A program made the translations under genes and the position numbers. Below the pieces are notes generated by a model. It ran no database searches. It saw nothing but the letters and a program-made list of their open reading frames with translations, and was not told the DNA's origin. A stretch of DNA of 64,000 nt from Streptomyces sp. ISL-43 (GTDB lineage: Bacteria; Actinomycetota; Actinomycetes; Streptomycetales; Streptomycetaceae): contig NZ_JAGGOT010000073.1 in the NCBI RefSeq assembly GCF_018614195.1, positions 26,925-90,924 on the forward strand, written 5' to 3'. Positions 9,505 through 16,713 of the stretch are shown one piece after another (position 1 is the stretch's first letter; each line of letters starts with the position of its first letter).

Positions 9505-9978
9505 ATGACGACCACCGCGCATCCCCTCTTCGCCGAAGCCCTCGCCGCGCTGGGGCTCGAGCCGGACGTACGCAGCTTTCCCGACGGGACCCGGACCGCC
9601 GCCGACGCGGCCGCCGCGATCGGGTGCGAGCTCAGCCAGATCGTGAAGTCGCTGATCTTCGCTGCGGACGGGGTGCCCGTCCTGGTGCTCATGGACGGGG
9701 CCTCGCGGGTGGACGTGGAGGCGGTGCGCCGGGAGCTCGGCGCCGGCGCCGTGACCCGGGCGGACGCGGCGCTGGTCCGCGAGACCACGGGCTACGCCAT
9801 CGGAGGCGTCCCGCCCTTCGGCCACCGCACCCGCACCCGGGTCCTCGCGGACCGCTCCCTGCTGGTCCACGAGGTGGTCTGGGCGGCCGCCGGGACCCCG
9901 CACACGGTGTTCCCGATGGCCCCGCGCGAGCTGATCCGGCACGCGGGGGCCGCACTGGCCGACGTGCGGGAGGCGTAA
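9505..9978 (+). CDS. YbaK/EbsC-family aminoacyl-tRNA deacylase-like protein
   Basis: The 157-residue protein covers the whole YbaK/EbsC fold: CELSQIVKSLIF with the conserved Lys, the TGYAIGGVPPFGH loop, and the VVWAAAGTPHTVF strand. These proteins hydrolyse mischarged tRNAs such as Cys-tRNA-Pro in trans. The ATG at 9505 is preceded by GCGGGGG. The gene converges on the penicillin-binding protein gene, and only about 27 nt separate their stops. The exact tRNA substrate is not evident. Confidence 0.88.
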   Translation: MTTTAHPLFAEALAALGLEPDVRSFPDGTRTAADAAAAIGCELSQIVKSLIFAADGVPVLVLMDGASRVDVEAVRRELGAGAVTRADAALVRETTGYAIGGVPPFGHRTRTRVLADRSLLVHEVVWAAAGTPHTVFPMAPRELIRHAGAALADVREA

Positions 9979-9987
9979 GAGACGGCC

Positions 9988-10005
9988 TACGGGACAGCCC
10001 TTAGG
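9988..10005. repeat. Solitary copy of an IS terminal sequence
   Basis: The 18 bases TACGGGACAGCCCTTAGG are identical to 19761-19778, the right end of the IS5-type element in the island. Here they sit alone between the ybaK-like and PBP stop codons, with no transposase nearby. It may be a relic of an excised or decayed element. Confidence 0.55.
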
Positions 10006-11646
10006 TCAGCCCGCGTTCAGTACCGCCGCCACGATCGGGCCTGCGGCGTCGGCGCCGTGGCCGCCGCCCTCGACCATCGCGGCGGCCGCCACGTCACCGC
10101 TGAAGCCGGTGAACCAGCTGTCCGGGTTCTGCGCGCCGTCGACCTCCGCCGAGCCGGTCTTCGCACCCTTGTCGGAGCCGGCGACCGCGGCCATCGCGCC
10201 CCGGGCCGTACCGCCGGTCGCGGTCAGCTTCATCATCCGCACCAGCTGCGCCGTCACCGACGGCTTCATCGTCCGGCCGGCCTTCGCGAGTTGGCGTCCG
10301 TCCAGCGAGGCCTTGACGACGACCGGCTGGCGGAACATCCCGGTCCGGGCCGTCGCCGTGATGGAGGCCATGGTCAGCGGGTTCATCTGGACCTGGCCCT
10401 GCCCGATGTACGCGGCGGCCGCCGCCGGGCCGGTGGCCTCCGGGACCTTGCCGTCGACGGTGGGTACGCCGACCTTCCACTCGACGCCGATGCCGAAGAC
10501 CTCACGGGCTTCCTTCGGGAGGGCGTTGATGTCGTTGACCGGCTTGATCTGCTTGATGAAGGCGGTGTTGCAGGACTGCGCGAAGCTCGTGGAGAAGGGC
10601 TCGTCGTCGAGCTTGAAGCCCTTCAGGTTCGTGAAGCGCCGGCCTTCCCAGTACGCCTCCGCCGGGCACTCGGCGACCTTGTCCGCCGACACCAGGCCCC
10701 GGTCCAGCAGCATCGCGGAGGTCACGATCTTCATCGTGGAGCCGGGTGCGCGCGCCCCGCTGATGGACGCGGGAAAGCCGTCCCCGCGGTGATCGGCGAT
10801 GGCCAGCACGTCCCCGGTGCTGGGCTGCACGGCGACCACCGACGCCTGCGGGAACTTCAGGACCGCCTTCTCGGCGGCCTCCTGGACATCCGCGTCCAGG
10901 ACGGTCTCGATCCGCCCCGGGGTGCCCTCGACCAGCGTCAGCAGGCTGCGCCTCGGGGCGTCCTGGGCGGCCGGCTGGATCCACAGCTCGGCGCCGCCCT
11001 TGCCGCCCAGCTTCTCCCCGTACGCCGTGCGCAGTTTGTCGAGCACCGGGCGCAGCGACGGGTACTTCTCGGCCGACAGCTCCTTGCCGTTGCGGTCGAC
11101 GGCCTGGACGGGCGGGCTCGCCGGGGTGCCCCCGCGCAGCCTGTCGCCCTTCTGGAGCTGCGGGTGGATCACCTCGGGCTGCCAGTCGACCAGCGGCAGG
11201 CCGGTGGTGTTGCCGCGCACCACGGTGAGCTTGGACTCGTAGGCGAGGGGCTTGGTGACCCCCGCGAACGTCACCTCCGCGGCGACGGAGTACGCCACCG
11301 TGGCCCCGGTCTGCGCGCCGGGGGTGATCACGGCCTCGGACACCCCGGCCGCGGTCTTGTAGTCCCCGACGGCGTCCTGCGCGGCACCCGGGTTGTTCGT
11401 CAGGTCGGCGGCCGCCCGGGCGTCCCCCGACGCCCACGCGGCGAGGAAGGCCTTGGCGGTCTGCGCCGCGTCCTTGTCGCTGACCGGCCCGGTCCCCTTG
11501 GCCGGCGCCGAGGGCCCGGGGGCGCTCTGGCTCGTGCCCTCGCCCCCGCCCGCGTCCCCGACCAGCGCGTACACCCCGTACCCGGCTCCGCCCAGCATCG
11601 CGAGGAACACCCCGCCGATGATGGCGCCCTTGGCAGCCCCGTTCAC
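10006..11646 (-). CDS. Class B penicillin-binding protein (transpeptidase) with NTF2-like domain
   Basis: The 546-residue protein has an N-terminal membrane helix (about residues 7-29), an NTF2/MecA_N-like domain (about 55-150), and a penicillin-binding transpeptidase domain. The active-site motif GSTMK places the nucleophile near Ser303 and Lys306; SCN follows in FAQSCNTAF, and KTGSAE is the third motif. It would cross-link peptidoglycan outside the membrane. The start is a GTG with GGGGA upstream. In S. coelicolor PBP genes of this type lie near ssgE, and the low number of residues before the helix suits a type II membrane protein. Confidence 0.9.
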   Translation of the reverse strand: MNGAAKGAIIGGVFLAMLGGAGYGVYALVGDAGGGEGTSQSAPGPSAPAKGTGPVSDKDAAQTAKAFLAAWASGDARAAADLTNNPGAAQDAVGDYKTAAGVSEAVITPGAQTGATVAYSVAAEVTFAGVTKPLAYESKLTVVRGNTTGLPLVDWQPEVIHPQLQKGDRLRGGTPASPPVQAVDRNGKELSAEKYPSLRPVLDKLRTAYGEKLGGKGGAELWIQPAAQDAPRRSLLTLVEGTPGRIETVLDADVQEAAEKAVLKFPQASVVAVQPSTGDVLAIADHRGDGFPASISGARAPGSTMKIVTSAMLLDRGLVSADKVAECPAEAYWEGRRFTNLKGFKLDDEPFSTSFAQSCNTAFIKQIKPVNDINALPKEAREVFGIGVEWKVGVPTVDGKVPEATGPAAAAAYIGQGQVQMNPLTMASITATARTGMFRQPVVVKASLDGRQLAKAGRTMKPSVTAQLVRMMKLTATGGTARGAMAAVAGSDKGAKTGSAEVDGAQNPDSWFTGFSGDVAAAAMVEGGGHGADAAGPIVAAVLNAG

Positions 11647-11692
11647 TTCACAGTCCCCGTCCCCCGTACCGCGGCCCCTCTTCCCCGAACGC

Positions 11693-11704
11693 TGAACGCG
11701 TTCA
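11693..11704. promoter_or_regulatory. 12-bp palindrome upstream of the PBP gene
   Basis: TGAACGCGTTCA is a perfect palindrome 47 nt upstream of the PBP start codon. Position and symmetry suit a repressor site, but no regulator is identified. Confidence 0.35.
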
Positions 11705-11792
11705 AAGGGCCCTTGGCTTAGACCATACGTCGAATTGACGCACGGCCGAAGGGCTTGTTACCGGACCGGAACATGTGGTGCGCCACCCCTTC

Positions 11793-11830
11793 AGACCCAG
11801 GTGTCCAGCCACATGCGGCCCCGCCAGGAG
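11793..11830. repeat. Left island repeat (attL-like), orphan pmt tail
   Basis: Read on the minus strand it encodes WRGRMWLDTWV followed by TGA, identical in protein sequence to the end of Pmt at 22965. The one mismatch to the right copy is synonymous (CGC against CGG, base 11815). The stop differs (TGA here, TAG in the intact gene). This is the expected trace of site-specific insertion that replaced the 3' end of the target gene. Confidence 0.8.
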
Positions 11831-11883
11831 AGGGCAGCGCCCATACCGAGGGGTGGAGTCGCAGGCGAGGGGTGGGAGCGGGC

Positions 11884-12633
11884 TCAAGCCTGCTGTGGGC
11901 GAAGCAAATGCGGATGGAGCTCAGTTACCTGGTCATGCGCCTTGCGCACTCGGTCTGCATCTGAGTTCGGGTCAAGGAGTGCCGCCATCAGCTCGTTGCG
12001 TGCATCGGCGGCTGTACGAACCTTGCGTGCGTTCATGAGGCCGAAGTCATGGACGCTCATACCTGCCTCGTAAGCACCCTTTATGGTCATCTTGACGCAT
12101 TCGTACAGGTAGCCTTCACCGCCACACAGCTCAAGTTGCCCGCGCCGTTCAAGCTCTGCGGCTACGTGCGGAACACTGGTTGGCTTTCCTGCCCCGTGAA
12201 GGTCGACCAAGGCGTCCCAGATCAGTCTGTTCGGGTTGATGACTGACCTGGAGCGGAAGAGCTCGGGTATTTGGCCGGCGACGGGTGCGCTCCCCTGCCC
12301 GTCCGGGAGGGATGGAACGTCGGTATCGGACGGTAGACGCGAGTCGTGGGCCTCGTCCCAGAGCGACTTGAAGCGGTCAGTCTCTGCGTCCGCGTCGAGG
12401 CGTGGACGCGCCGAGATGGCTAGCTGCTCAACAACCACGTCGACCACGCCCCATGAGGGTAGAAGGGGTTTCGTGAAGGCGTGGTGGATCTTTGTGTGGC
12501 TGACGACCCTCTCCACTGCCAAGTAGAGCCTGCGGGCCGAGGGGTAGCCAGCCTTGCCGTGTAGCGCATGGAGTTCGCGGTTGAAGGTTCGCAACGGCCC
12601 CTTGGGAAGGTCCGGCATCTGCCATCGAGCCAT
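11884..12633 (-). CDS. HTH-like protein with DnaB N-terminal-like domain
   Basis: The protein is 249 residues from the ATG at 12633 (GGGGG upstream). Residues about 8-65 (GPLRTFNRELHAL to PSWGVVDVVVEQL) resemble the N-terminal segment of Streptomyces XRE/TPR regulators, including a SHT...P-W-VV pattern. Residues about 140-200 (NPNRLIWDALVDLHGAGKPT, LELCGGEGYLYECV) look like the helical N-terminal domain of replicative helicase DnaB, but no helicase domain follows. It is the first gene inside the left repeat. A role in island replication, partition or regulation is possible but not shown. Confidence 0.6.
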   Translation of the reverse strand: MARWQMPDLPKGPLRTFNRELHALHGKAGYPSARRLYLAVERVVSHTKIHHAFTKPLLPSWGVVDVVVEQLAISARPRLDADAETDRFKSLWDEAHDSRLPSDTDVPSLPDGQGSAPVAGQIPELFRSRSVINPNRLIWDALVDLHGAGKPTSVPHVAAELERRGQLELCGGEGYLYECVKMTIKGAYEAGMSVHDFGLMNARKVRTAADARNELMAALLDPNSDADRVRKAHDQVTELHPHLLRPQQA

Positions 12634-12791
12634 CCGGTTGCCCCCATCTATGCGACCCATGGATGTTGGCATGGTGTCACGTAGCGTCACGGCTTGTCAG
12701 GAACTGTAAGAAATCGCGGGCAACCGTAAGAGCACGTCAACCAGGGATGTACGTCCTGAACGCTGGTCCTAAACCACCTATCGGAGGATCA

Positions 12792-12938
12792 ATGGACCAG
12801 ATCAGTTCGCGCACGCTTCTACTCGTCCTGGTCGGCACCGCCACGGCGTATCTGATACTGCATAACCCGCCGTTGGGCGCCGCCCTGGGGACGGCGGTCA
12901 CGCTCGTCGCGCTTCTGCATGACCTTCTGGAGAAGTAA
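12792..12938 (+). CDS. Small membrane protein, 48 residues
   Basis: The ORF starts at an ATG preceded by TCGGAGG at an ideal distance. It encodes two short hydrophobic stretches (TLLLVLVGTATAYLIL and GAALGTAVTLVALL) joined by HNPP, ending LLEK. The charge distribution and strong ribosome site support a real gene. A hairpin follows at 12960-12994. Function is unknown; it is divergent from the DnaB_N-like gene. Confidence 0.6.
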   Translation: MDQISSRTLLLVLVGTATAYLILHNPPLGAALGTAVTLVALLHDLLEK

Positions 12939-12959
12939 GCCCGTTGACGTTGATGTGCA

Positions 12960-12994
12960 TGGGCCCCAGCTCGGAGGAGGATCGCCGGGGCCCA
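12960..12994. terminator. Hairpin between convergent genes
   Basis: TGGGCCCC and GGGGCCCA form a perfect 8-bp stem with a 19-nt loop, located between the small membrane protein and the end of the kinase-fold gene. It can act in either direction. Confidence 0.55.
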
Positions 12995-13011
12995 AGGGTG
13001 ATGCGCAGGGG

Positions 13012-13866
13012 TCAGGCAGTGACCTCGGAAGGGGCACAGACCGGAGGGCGGACCCCTGTCAGCTCTTCGGCCCGGGTGAGGAGGAGGGGCGCCAGCTTCG
13101 GGTAGAAGCCGCGGGCGACGGCCTGGAGCATTTCGGCGATCGCGGCCAGCTCGCCGATGCGGCCGGCGGGGGTGTTGAGGACATTCGAGAACTGACTGCG
13201 GATGCGGGTGGCCACGAGCGGGACTCGGAGGCTGTACGCGTGAAGAAGGCCGGGGTCGTAGCCAACGGGCACGCGGCCCCAGCGCTCCCAGTCCAGGAAG
13301 GTCAGCGGCATGCCGGTGAGGTTGCCCCAGTGGAGGTCGCCGTGACCGGTGACGCGCTCGACTTTGGCCGGGGCGGGGATGCCGAGGAACTGGGGAAAGG
13401 CTCGAGCGATCCATTCGTCCCGCACGGTCTGCTTGGCTCCATCCACTTCCGCCAAGCGGTCGAGGGAACGGCGCAGCACTCCCCACCACTCCTCGGGCAG
13501 AGCAGGGTTCCGGATCAGGTCCGGACTCCGGGGCGAGACAACGGGGTGCGGCACCAGGTCGAGGACCTCAGCTTCAAACGCGTACTCGACTTCGGCCCAG
13601 TCGTAGGTTCCGTGGACGGCCGGGCGGGGTACGTCGCGCGGTACCAGGAGGTCGGCGCCGACGATTCCTTGACCATGCTTGCGCCCGGCGTTCTTCACGA
13701 GACTGCGGCTGACCCGCAGCCAGTACGGGCCCGACCGGCGGCCCAGGGTGAAGCCCGCGAAACCCCACGCCATCGGCCCGGTACACGTCAGCCCGACAGC
13801 TTCGGCCGCATGCCGATGTGCGGCCTCCATCAGGGTCCGGGTGGCCTCATCCGGTGGCAAGTTCAT
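13012..13866 (-). CDS. Phosphotransferase (APH/kinase fold) family protein
   Basis: The 284-residue protein has the kinase-like catalytic core of aminoglycoside/choline phosphotransferases: VTGHGDLHWGNLTG (Brenner-type HGDxxxxN with the catalytic Asp) and TFLDWERWG (metal-binding Asp). The N-terminal lobe is short, with WLRVSRSL probably supplying the nucleotide-binding strand. The start codon lies inside the end of the aldo/keto reductase gene (20-nt overlap), so the two are translated together. It is the last gene of the oxygenase-reductase-kinase operon. The substrate is unknown: a peptide, small metabolite or antibiotic are all possible. Confidence 0.75.
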   Translation of the reverse strand: MNLPPDEATRTLMEAAHRHAAEAVGLTCTGPMAWGFAGFTLGRRSGPYWLRVSRSLVKNAGRKHGQGIVGADLLVPRDVPRPAVHGTYDWAEVEYAFEAEVLDLVPHPVVSPRSPDLIRNPALPEEWWGVLRRSLDRLAEVDGAKQTVRDEWIARAFPQFLGIPAPAKVERVTGHGDLHWGNLTGMPLTFLDWERWGRVPVGYDPGLLHAYSLRVPLVATRIRSQFSNVLNTPAGRIGELAAIAEMLQAVARGFYPKLAPLLLTRAEELTGVRPPVCAPSEVTA

Positions 13867-14755
13867 CGGTCACTCTCCTGAGCTGTTCGGCGGTGAGAGG
13901 TGCGGCCAGGGCCTTGGCGGCATCGTCCCAGTGTTCGCGGTTCGCGGTTGAGGTCAGGACGAAGTCCAGGGCCGGGCATGACCCAGCGGCCAGCACTCCG
14001 GCCGCGCCAGCCGATAGGCCAGGGCGGATCAGGTCCACGAGTTCCGGGGTGATGGCATCGAGCAGTTCGCCACCGTGCAGGGGCGCGGAGCCGAACGTGA
14101 TCAGCCCGGCGTCCTTCGCCTGCACCAGGGGGCCGCCGCCGTTGAGGGCCTGCGTGATCGGGGCGTCACTGATCAGGCTCACCGGCATTTGTACGGCGAT
14201 TAGGTGAGGGTCGGTAGAGCCCGCCGCTTCCCGGGCGAGCGCCAGTAAGTCAGGAACGCTGAAGGCACCTTCCAGCAGGCCCGACCACGTGGCGACTCCG
14301 TAGCCGGGAATCCGGCCCTGCTGGACCTGTTCCTCCAGGGCGGTGAACGCCTCCCTCAGCCGCCAGTGCATCACCGCCCGGTCCACCCCGCGACCGGCTC
14401 GTTCGGGGTTGTGCACGAACACCAAGTCCACGCGGCCGAGCAGAGCGACAGCCTCGTTCACCTGGTAGGCGACGAACCTCGGGTCGAGGCAGTGGCCGGC
14501 GGATGCGTCATGCTCGGTGAGCAAGCCGAGCCCAAGGGCGGTCCGCCCCTGGCTCCGGGTGAAGAATCCGGCCTTGGTTGCCACCAGCGGAGCACGGGGG
14601 GACTCCCGCAAGACCGAGCCGAGGTCATGGAGCGCCAGGCCGTCGCCGTAGTTCGGAGCGGTGTCGATCCAAGGCGCTCCGGCCTGCACAGCGATACGCG
14701 CTGCTGACTTCACATTCCGGACCCGGTAGGTGCCCAGGCCCAGGGCCGCCGTCAC
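13847..14755 (-). CDS. Aldo/keto reductase family protein
   Basis: The 302-residue protein starts at a GTG that overlaps the oxygenase stop (GTGA). The (beta/alpha)8 fold and tetrad are visible: Asp and Tyr in APWIDTAPNYGDG, Lys in LVATKAGF, and His in LVFVHNPE. NADPH-binding features are expected in the C-terminal third (ITFGSAPLHGG, LDFVLTSTANREHWDDAAKAL). It would reduce a carbonyl or imine on an unknown substrate. Coupling to the upstream JmjC oxygenase and downstream kinase-fold gene implies one pathway. Confidence 0.85.
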   Translation of the reverse strand: MTAALGLGTYRVRNVKSAARIAVQAGAPWIDTAPNYGDGLALHDLGSVLRESPRAPLVATKAGFFTRSQGRTALGLGLLTEHDASAGHCLDPRFVAYQVNEAVALLGRVDLVFVHNPERAGRGVDRAVMHWRLREAFTALEEQVQQGRIPGYGVATWSGLLEGAFSVPDLLALAREAAGSTDPHLIAVQMPVSLISDAPITQALNGGGPLVQAKDAGLITFGSAPLHGGELLDAITPELVDLIRPGLSAGAAGVLAAGSCPALDFVLTSTANREHWDDAAKALAAPLTAEQLRRVTDELATG

Positions 14756-15939
14756 AGCCCGGTCCCCACGACCGCCACCGTTTGGCCTTCGACCAGCAGC
14801 CAGACCAGTTCGGCCACCTCCTTGACCTCCAGGCCGGCGGACTCGGCGAGGTCCCCCAGAGTGACGGGCTGGCCGAGGAGCAGCAGCCGCAGAACCGGCG
14901 CGGCGGAGTCGGCGAAGTCCCAGGCGGTACCAGCCGCCGAGAACGTGACCGAGCCGTGCCCGCCGTTCTCCACCAGGCGGCCCCTCGGAGCGGTCAGCCG
15001 TACAGCGATCTCCGGCCGCGCGGGGAGCGTGTTCACGTACGGCAGGGAGGGGATCGCATGCCCGTGGTGCGTGGTGTCGATCGACTCTGCCCACCGCTCC
15101 ACCAGCCGGGGGTCAGCCAGCTCATCCAGCAGTTCCCGGCGCAGCGCGGCGAGGAAGTCCGACTGGTCCGGCAGCGAGGCGAACCGCGGAACGTCCTTGC
15201 GTAGTGCGAGGACGGATCGGAGCTGGTCCACGACCCAGTGGAGGAGGTCGGCGCCCGTGTGGGAGACCAGGCCGAAGGTCAGATGCAGGGACTCGGTGCC
15301 CTGGTCGGCGGTGACCGCGTGCCACCAGCCGCGGGGCAGGTAGAGCACGTCCCCGGGGTCCAGGACGATGTCCGCCACCGGGTCGCCTTCGGGCTTCTCG
15401 GGTGACTCCACGTCGCGGAAGGTGGGGGCCTCACGGGTCGCCCCATACAGCCGCCATCGCTTGGAGCCGTGCACCTGAACCACGACGACATCGTGGTCGT
15501 CCCAGTGGAGGCCGAAGCCCTCCCGCTCGGTCCACGAGGCGTACGCGTTGACCTGCACGGGGGTGCCGAGGAAGTGTTCCAGGCCCTCGGCCGCCACACC
15601 GATGGGCGGGTGGATCTTCTCGATCGAGTCCAGAACGAGCGAGGCGCCGTCCTTGAGCTGGGCGTGCAGTTCGGCAGGCAGGATGCGGGACCAGGTCACC
15701 GCGCGCCGGGTCGTCGTCGGAACCGCATACCGGTGAACGGGCACCATCTCGCCGTCCACCGACAGCCGCAGGCGGGGCGGCTCCAGGCGCTGAGTGGCGA
15801 TGATCCGGTTGAGGTCGTCCCAGGAGAAGAGGCCCGCCGTGTCGGCGGCGCCGGCGAAGAGAGCGTAGGAGCGGTTGTACGTCTGGGCGAGGAACGTGTC
15901 CCCGCCCAGACGCCCCGCCCACGAGGCAGAATCAAGCAT
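14752..15939 (-). CDS. JmjC/cupin_4 (ribosomal-oxygenase-like) Fe(II)/2-oxoglutarate oxygenase
   Basis: The 395-residue protein has a double-stranded beta-helix with the iron ligands His145 and Asp147 (GLHWDDHDV) and His207 (PRGWWHAVT), plus KRWRLYG after the first strand pair. The C-terminal region (about 300-395) is consistent with the winged-helix part of RoxA/YcfD-type oxygenases, which hydroxylate Arg, His or Lys side chains of proteins. It lies 14 nt downstream of a 45-residue basic peptide gene and upstream of the reductase and kinase-fold genes. Hydroxylation of that peptide is a hypothesis from context, not shown. Confidence 0.8.
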   Translation of the reverse strand: MLDSASWAGRLGGDTFLAQTYNRSYALFAGAADTAGLFSWDDLNRIIATQRLEPPRLRLSVDGEMVPVHRYAVPTTTRRAVTWSRILPAELHAQLKDGASLVLDSIEKIHPPIGVAAEGLEHFLGTPVQVNAYASWTEREGFGLHWDDHDVVVVQVHGSKRWRLYGATREAPTFRDVESPEKPEGDPVADIVLDPGDVLYLPRGWWHAVTADQGTESLHLTFGLVSHTGADLLHWVVDQLRSVLALRKDVPRFASLPDQSDFLAALRRELLDELADPRLVERWAESIDTTHHGHAIPSLPYVNTLPARPEIAVRLTAPRGRLVENGGHGSVTFSAAGTAWDFADSAAPVLRLLLLGQPVTLGDLAESAGLEVKEVAELVWLLVEGQTVAVVGTGL

Positions 15940-15953
15940 CGTGGGCGGCCCGA

Positions 15954-16091
15954 TCAGTCGTTGCCGTCGGAACGGCCGCCACTGACGTCAGACTCCTGCT
16001 CGGTACGGGCGCGAGCGGCCACGATCTTCCGCTTCGCGACGAGCAGGCCACCCCCCTCGGGGGCCACCGAACCGGTGTTCTCTTCCATCAT
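15954..16091 (-). CDS. Small peptide, 45 residues, possible modification substrate
   Basis: Tandem ATGs at 16091 and 16088 follow GAGAGGGAAG at good spacing. The product has an acidic start (MMEENTG), a glycine hinge (GGG), a basic stretch with AKRKIVAARART, and a Ser/Gly/Asp-rich end. There is no signal peptide, Cys or membrane helix. Directly upstream of a JmjC-type oxygenase gene, the Lys/Arg stretch is a plausible target for hydroxylation, as for a RiPP precursor. No known RiPP leader is recognised. Confidence 0.55.
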   Translation of the reverse strand: MMEENTGSVAPEGGGLLVAKRKIVAARARTEQESDVSGGRSDGND

Positions 16092-16167
16092 CGAACTTCC
16101 CTCTCTACTTGGGGAACTCCCACCGGAGACCCGGCGGGAAGACTGGAGTCGGCGAACCGACGAGCGG

Positions 16168-16287
16168 CTACGACGTGGCGTAGATGCCAGCGGCGTACAG
16201 GCCCACGGAGCCGACGAGCATGGCCAGGTACAAGGGGCCGGCGAACCGTCCGAACCGGCGCAGCACCCACCGAGATAAGCCATCCAC
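16168..16287 (-). CDS. Very small membrane peptide, 39 residues, with TTA codon
   Basis: The GTG start at 16287 shares its G with the TAG stop of the upstream gene (TAGTG), implying coupled translation. The peptide has a basic amphipathic N-terminus (RWVLRRFGRF) and one hydrophobic helix (GPLYLAMLVGSVGLYAAGIY). Codon 4 is TTA (16276-16278), a rare leucine codon in Streptomyces read by the bldA tRNA, so synthesis may be developmentally limited. No homologue is recognised. Start overlap, composition and position support it, though it is short. Confidence 0.5.
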   Translation of the reverse strand: MDGLSRWVLRRFGRFAGPLYLAMLVGSVGLYAAGIYATS

Positions 16288-16559
16288 TACGCGGCCCCCG
16301 GCTCGACCACCGCCGGCCGAAGAGCACGGGCCGACACGGACGGGCCCGCACAGCGAGCGCACTCGCACGGGGGGTAGCGGACGGGGTTCGAGAGGACGAT
16401 GAACGGATCACCCTCCCGCGTGGTGGTCTTCTGCGACCACGTGCGCCCGGAGTCGCGGGACACGCGAAGCGTCATCAGAACGCGGTGTTCGGCAGCCGAG
16501 TCCGCTGTTCGTGAGACGCCTTCGAATCCGTGACCCTCGGCATCGTTGCGCGTTGCCAT
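16287..16559 (-). CDS. Conserved small protein, 90 residues, with CxxC pair
   Basis: The ATG at 16559 is preceded by GGAAGGG. The protein reads as a small beta-rich domain (HRVLMTLRVSRDSGRTWSQK, DPFIVLSNP) followed by YPPCECARC, a possible metal site. Proteins of this appearance are common beside Streptomyces XRE-type regulators. It is the first gene of the minus-strand cassette and divergent from the XRE-TPR gene, so the shared intergenic region likely holds both promoters. Function unknown. Confidence 0.6.
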   Translation of the reverse strand: MATRNDAEGHGFEGVSRTADSAAEHRVLMTLRVSRDSGRTWSQKTTTREGDPFIVLSNPVRYPPCECARCAGPSVSARALRPAVVEPGAA

Positions 16560-16713
16560 GTCCGCACCCTTCCGCAGTTCCTCGCCCACGCCGTTTGCGA
16601 CAACACCCAGGAAACCGCGTTGAGTCGGGGGTCTCCACGGCATCGATGCGGCACTCTTGACGCAGATCCGTGCATGGGTGCCGAAGGGGCCAGAGTCGCG
16701 GGAAGGGGCCGTC

